From Thermoactinomycetaceae bacterium (GTDB lineage: Bacteria; Bacillota; Bacilli; Thermoactinomycetales; Thermoactinomycetaceae), in assembly GCA_025449475.1 (NCBI GenBank), contig JANWJM010000016.1:1-8320 (forward strand): DNA of 8,320 bases, read 5' to 3'. A program made the position numbers and the translations under genes. Every line of letters begins with the position of its first letter. Position 1 is the first letter of the stretch. The notes beneath the pieces were generated by a model, which was not told where the DNA came from, made no database searches, and saw only the letters and a program-made list of their open reading frames with translations. This document shows positions 6,954 to 8,320 of this stretch, piece after piece.

Positions 6954-8099
6954 TTGTTTATGGAGGTTGAATTTTGGAAAGCTTGGTTGCATCCTTGGCT
7001 TGCGGTCTCTGCATTTTTTCCTCTTTGTCAAATGATCCATGCTCTGGAAAAGGAAAAAAAAGGTTGGGGTGATCAGCTGCAATCCCCGCTCTCGCTGATC
7101 GGATCAACCATGTTTTGGGGTCTGGTGATGGGGATGCTTTTATCATGCCTGACTACCTTTTTTCTGTTTGACATTGGATTCGATGAAGTGATTCTTGTTT
7201 GGGTTTCTGCTCTTTTTTTCGCCTGTTTTGGCTTTCGTTTTCTTTGTTTTTCACATGCGATTGGCGGGATAGGTTTGATTCATCTAGGCGTGAATCAGGT
7301 TGAGATTTTGCGGCAATGGTTGGATTCTTATTCAAGCGGAAAAGTGCTACTCAACCTCTCTCTGATCGATTGGTTGTGGATTGTGGTCTTATTCCATCTG
7401 TGTGAATGGTTATTGATTCGAATCAATGGATTGGCAGGGAGACAGATTATCACCGTTACCCATCAATCCGGTCATGAAGTGAATGGATATTTATTGAATC
7501 GAATTTGGCCATTACCTTGTGTCATTTTTACCGCTGCAGGGTGGATTCCGGTTCCTCTTATCGCAGGGTTTTCCAGTATTAATCTATCAAAACCGATCCA
7601 TCAACAAAAACGCTTCTCTTCAACTTATTCGCTGTTTCATGCAGGCTTGCTTGCCATTGCTTTATGGGCGGTCTCGATTTGGCCGATCAGTCTATGGTTT
7701 GCCTCTCTGTGGGCGTTATCGGGGCATGAGCTGTTATTCCGTTATCAAAAGTGGAAAGAGAGACAATTACAACCGTTCTTTACTTCCGATGAACGTGGCT
7801 TAAAAGTATTAGAAGTCTTACCCCACTCCCCAGCAGCACAAATGGGCATTCGCCCAGGATTTATCTTACAAGAAGCGAATGATATCTCAATCAATACGAT
7901 TCAAGATTTGGAGCGTGTGACGGGATGCTCAGCTCATTGTAAATTAAAATTATTGGATCGACAGTTTGATCATCATTTTGTGCAGAAAGTCGTCTATGAG
8001 GATGATCCCAAACATTTAGGAATTGTAGGAGCTATTGCTTGCCATGAAGTTGCAGCGACCAAAGAAGAGGATCTTGACCTTGCGCAAAAGAAGGGTTGA
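6954..8099 (+). CDS. minJ: MinJ-like polytopic membrane protein with C-terminal PDZ domain
   Basis: This is a 381-residue integral membrane protein with about six hydrophobic spans (roughly 12-31, 50-72, 79-100, 138-156, 186-206, 228-255), a charged linker and a PDZ domain at about 281-355 (core HSPAAQMGIRPGFIL). The same architecture and size, and the same position between ctpB and uvrB, identify it as MinJ, which in B. subtilis bridges the polar scaffold DivIVA and the division inhibitor MinD. Sequence identity to MinJ is not obvious by eye, so the name rests on architecture and synteny; a generic PDZ membrane protein is the alternative. The start is probably TTG 6954 from the ribosome site, with ATG 6960 possible. 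The composition is rich in Trp, Leu and Phe. B. subtilis has swrA between ctpB and minJ; here only 80 bases separate them. Confidence 0.75.
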   Translation: MFMEVEFWKAWLHPWLAVSAFFPLCQMIHALEKEKKGWGDQLQSPLSLIGSTMFWGLVMGMLLSCLTTFFLFDIGFDEVILVWVSALFFACFGFRFLCFSHAIGGIGLIHLGVNQVEILRQWLDSYSSGKVLLNLSLIDWLWIVVLFHLCEWLLIRINGLAGRQIITVTHQSGHEVNGYLLNRIWPLPCVIFTAAGWIPVPLIAGFSSINLSKPIHQQKRFSSTYSLFHAGLLAIALWAVSIWPISLWFASLWALSGHELLFRYQKWKERQLQPFFTSDERGLKVLEVLPHSPAAQMGIRPGFILQEANDISINTIQDLERVTGCSAHCKLKLLDRQFDHHFVQKVVYEDDPKHLGIVGAIACHEVAATKEEDLDLAQKKG

Positions 8100-8122
8100 C
8101 CTTGAAATATCAAATCTGGGTT

Positions 8123-8158
8123 AAACTTATTCTCCCTCAGAGAGTAAGTTTTTTCTTT
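8123..8158 (+). terminator. Intrinsic terminator after the MinJ-like gene
   Basis: A 12-bp stem (8123-8134 with 8140-8151, one G-T pair) built on AAACTTA/TAAGTTT and TCTC/GAGA-type pairing closes a five-base loop and leads into TTTTTTCTTT (8149-8158). It isolates uvrB transcription from upstream genes. Confidence 0.9.
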
Positions 8159-8169
8159 ATTTCGAAAAA

Positions 8170-8181
8170 GAACAATTGTTC
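8170..8181 (+). promoter_or_regulatory. LexA (DinR) SOS operator of uvrB
   Basis: GAACAATTGTTC is a perfect palindrome matching the Gram-positive LexA box CGAACRNRYGTTYC in its GAAC-N4-GTTC core. It lies upstream of the -10 at 8202-8207 and covers the place where a -35 would sit, so bound LexA would block RNA polymerase. This agrees with SOS induction of uvrBA in Bacillus. Confidence 0.9.
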
Positions 8182-8198
8182 CCTGGATTCTTTCGTTA

Positions 8199-8207
8199 TG
8201 TTATAAT
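8199..8207 (+). promoter_or_regulatory. Extended -10 promoter of uvrB
   Basis: TGTTATAAT is a perfect TATAAT with the TG-N extension. The -35 is weak (TTGTTC at 8176-8181 is 20 bases away, and falls inside the LexA box). The uvrB start is 31 bases downstream. Confidence 0.75.
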
Positions 8208-8238
8208 GAAATCTATGAACGATGTAGAGGGTGTTAGT

Positions 8239-8320
8239 ATGGATCAATTCCAGCTTGTATCAGAGTTTGAACCTCGAGGCGATCAACCTAAAGCGATTGA
8301 ACAATTGACACAAGGGATCC
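8239..8320 (+). CDS. uvrB: Excinuclease ABC subunit B, 3' end outside window
   Basis: UvrB is the damage-verifying helicase-like subunit of nucleotide excision repair, loaded by UvrA and used with UvrC to cut either side of lesions. Only the first 27 codons are visible, starting at ATG 8239 after GAGGGTG (8227-8233). The N-terminus, with FQLVSEFEPRGDQPKAI at residues 4-20, is the highly conserved UvrB start, including the GDQPKAI block found near the nucleotide-binding region. The position after the minJ-like gene, and the LexA box just upstream, match Bacillus. The gene runs off the right edge. Confidence 0.95.
   Translation, partial: MDQFQLVSEFEPRGDQPKAIEQLTQGI

Noticed and set aside
7519..7803. 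Plus-strand open frame inside the MinJ-like gene in another frame
   Set aside because: It is a shadow of the membrane protein frame with no ribosome site, and it lacks any domain.

Overview
The window reads as a chromosomal segment of a spore-forming, low-to-moderate GC Firmicute of the Bacillales type. The evidence is gene order (ftsE, ftsX, a CtpB-type protease, a MinJ-like protein, uvrB, all on the + strand, as remembered from the Bacillus subtilis ftsE-uvrB region), strong AGGAGG-like ribosome binding sites, TTG/GTG starts, and a Gram-positive LexA box (GAAC-N4-GTTC) before uvrB. The family cannot be fixed from the sequence; a Thermoactinomycetaceae-like relative is only a guess. No RNA genes, mobile elements, CRISPR arrays or phage genes were seen.

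Layout. (1) 2-1261: the 3' part of argH (argininosuccinate lyase), closed by an intrinsic terminator at 1303-1328. (2) 1379-5247: an extended -10 promoter, then ftsE, ftsX and two consecutive secreted coiled-coil/M23 metallopeptidase genes, closed by a strong terminator at 5333-5367. (3) 5446-6873: a CtpB-type S41 processing protease with PDZ and peptidoglycan-binding domains. (4) 6954-8099: a polytopic membrane protein with a C-terminal PDZ domain, best explained as a MinJ homologue, followed by a terminator at 8123-8158. (5) 8170-8320: LexA operator, promoter and first 27 codons of uvrB.

How the genes work together. FtsE (ATPase) and FtsX (membrane subunit) form an ABC-like complex that drives extracytoplasmic cell-wall hydrolases instead of transporting a substrate. 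The next two genes encode secreted proteins with long coiled coils and LytM/M23 domains whose zinc-binding and catalytic residues are intact; they are the obvious candidate outputs of FtsEX here. They share a near-identical hinge motif in the coiled coil and look like an old tandem duplication whose catalytic domains have diverged. CtpB could process or turn over extracytoplasmic proteins, and in B. subtilis it acts in sporulation signalling. The MinJ-like protein would place the division inhibitor. The segment is therefore mainly a cell-envelope, division and sporulation cluster between an arginine biosynthesis gene and a DNA-repair gene.

The most interesting points are the two-member M23 pair attached to ftsEX, the M23/CTP-protease adjacency that also occurs in proteobacteria, and a hairpin that overlaps the ribosome binding site of the MinJ-like gene. 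Nothing in the window is clearly a wholly new system.
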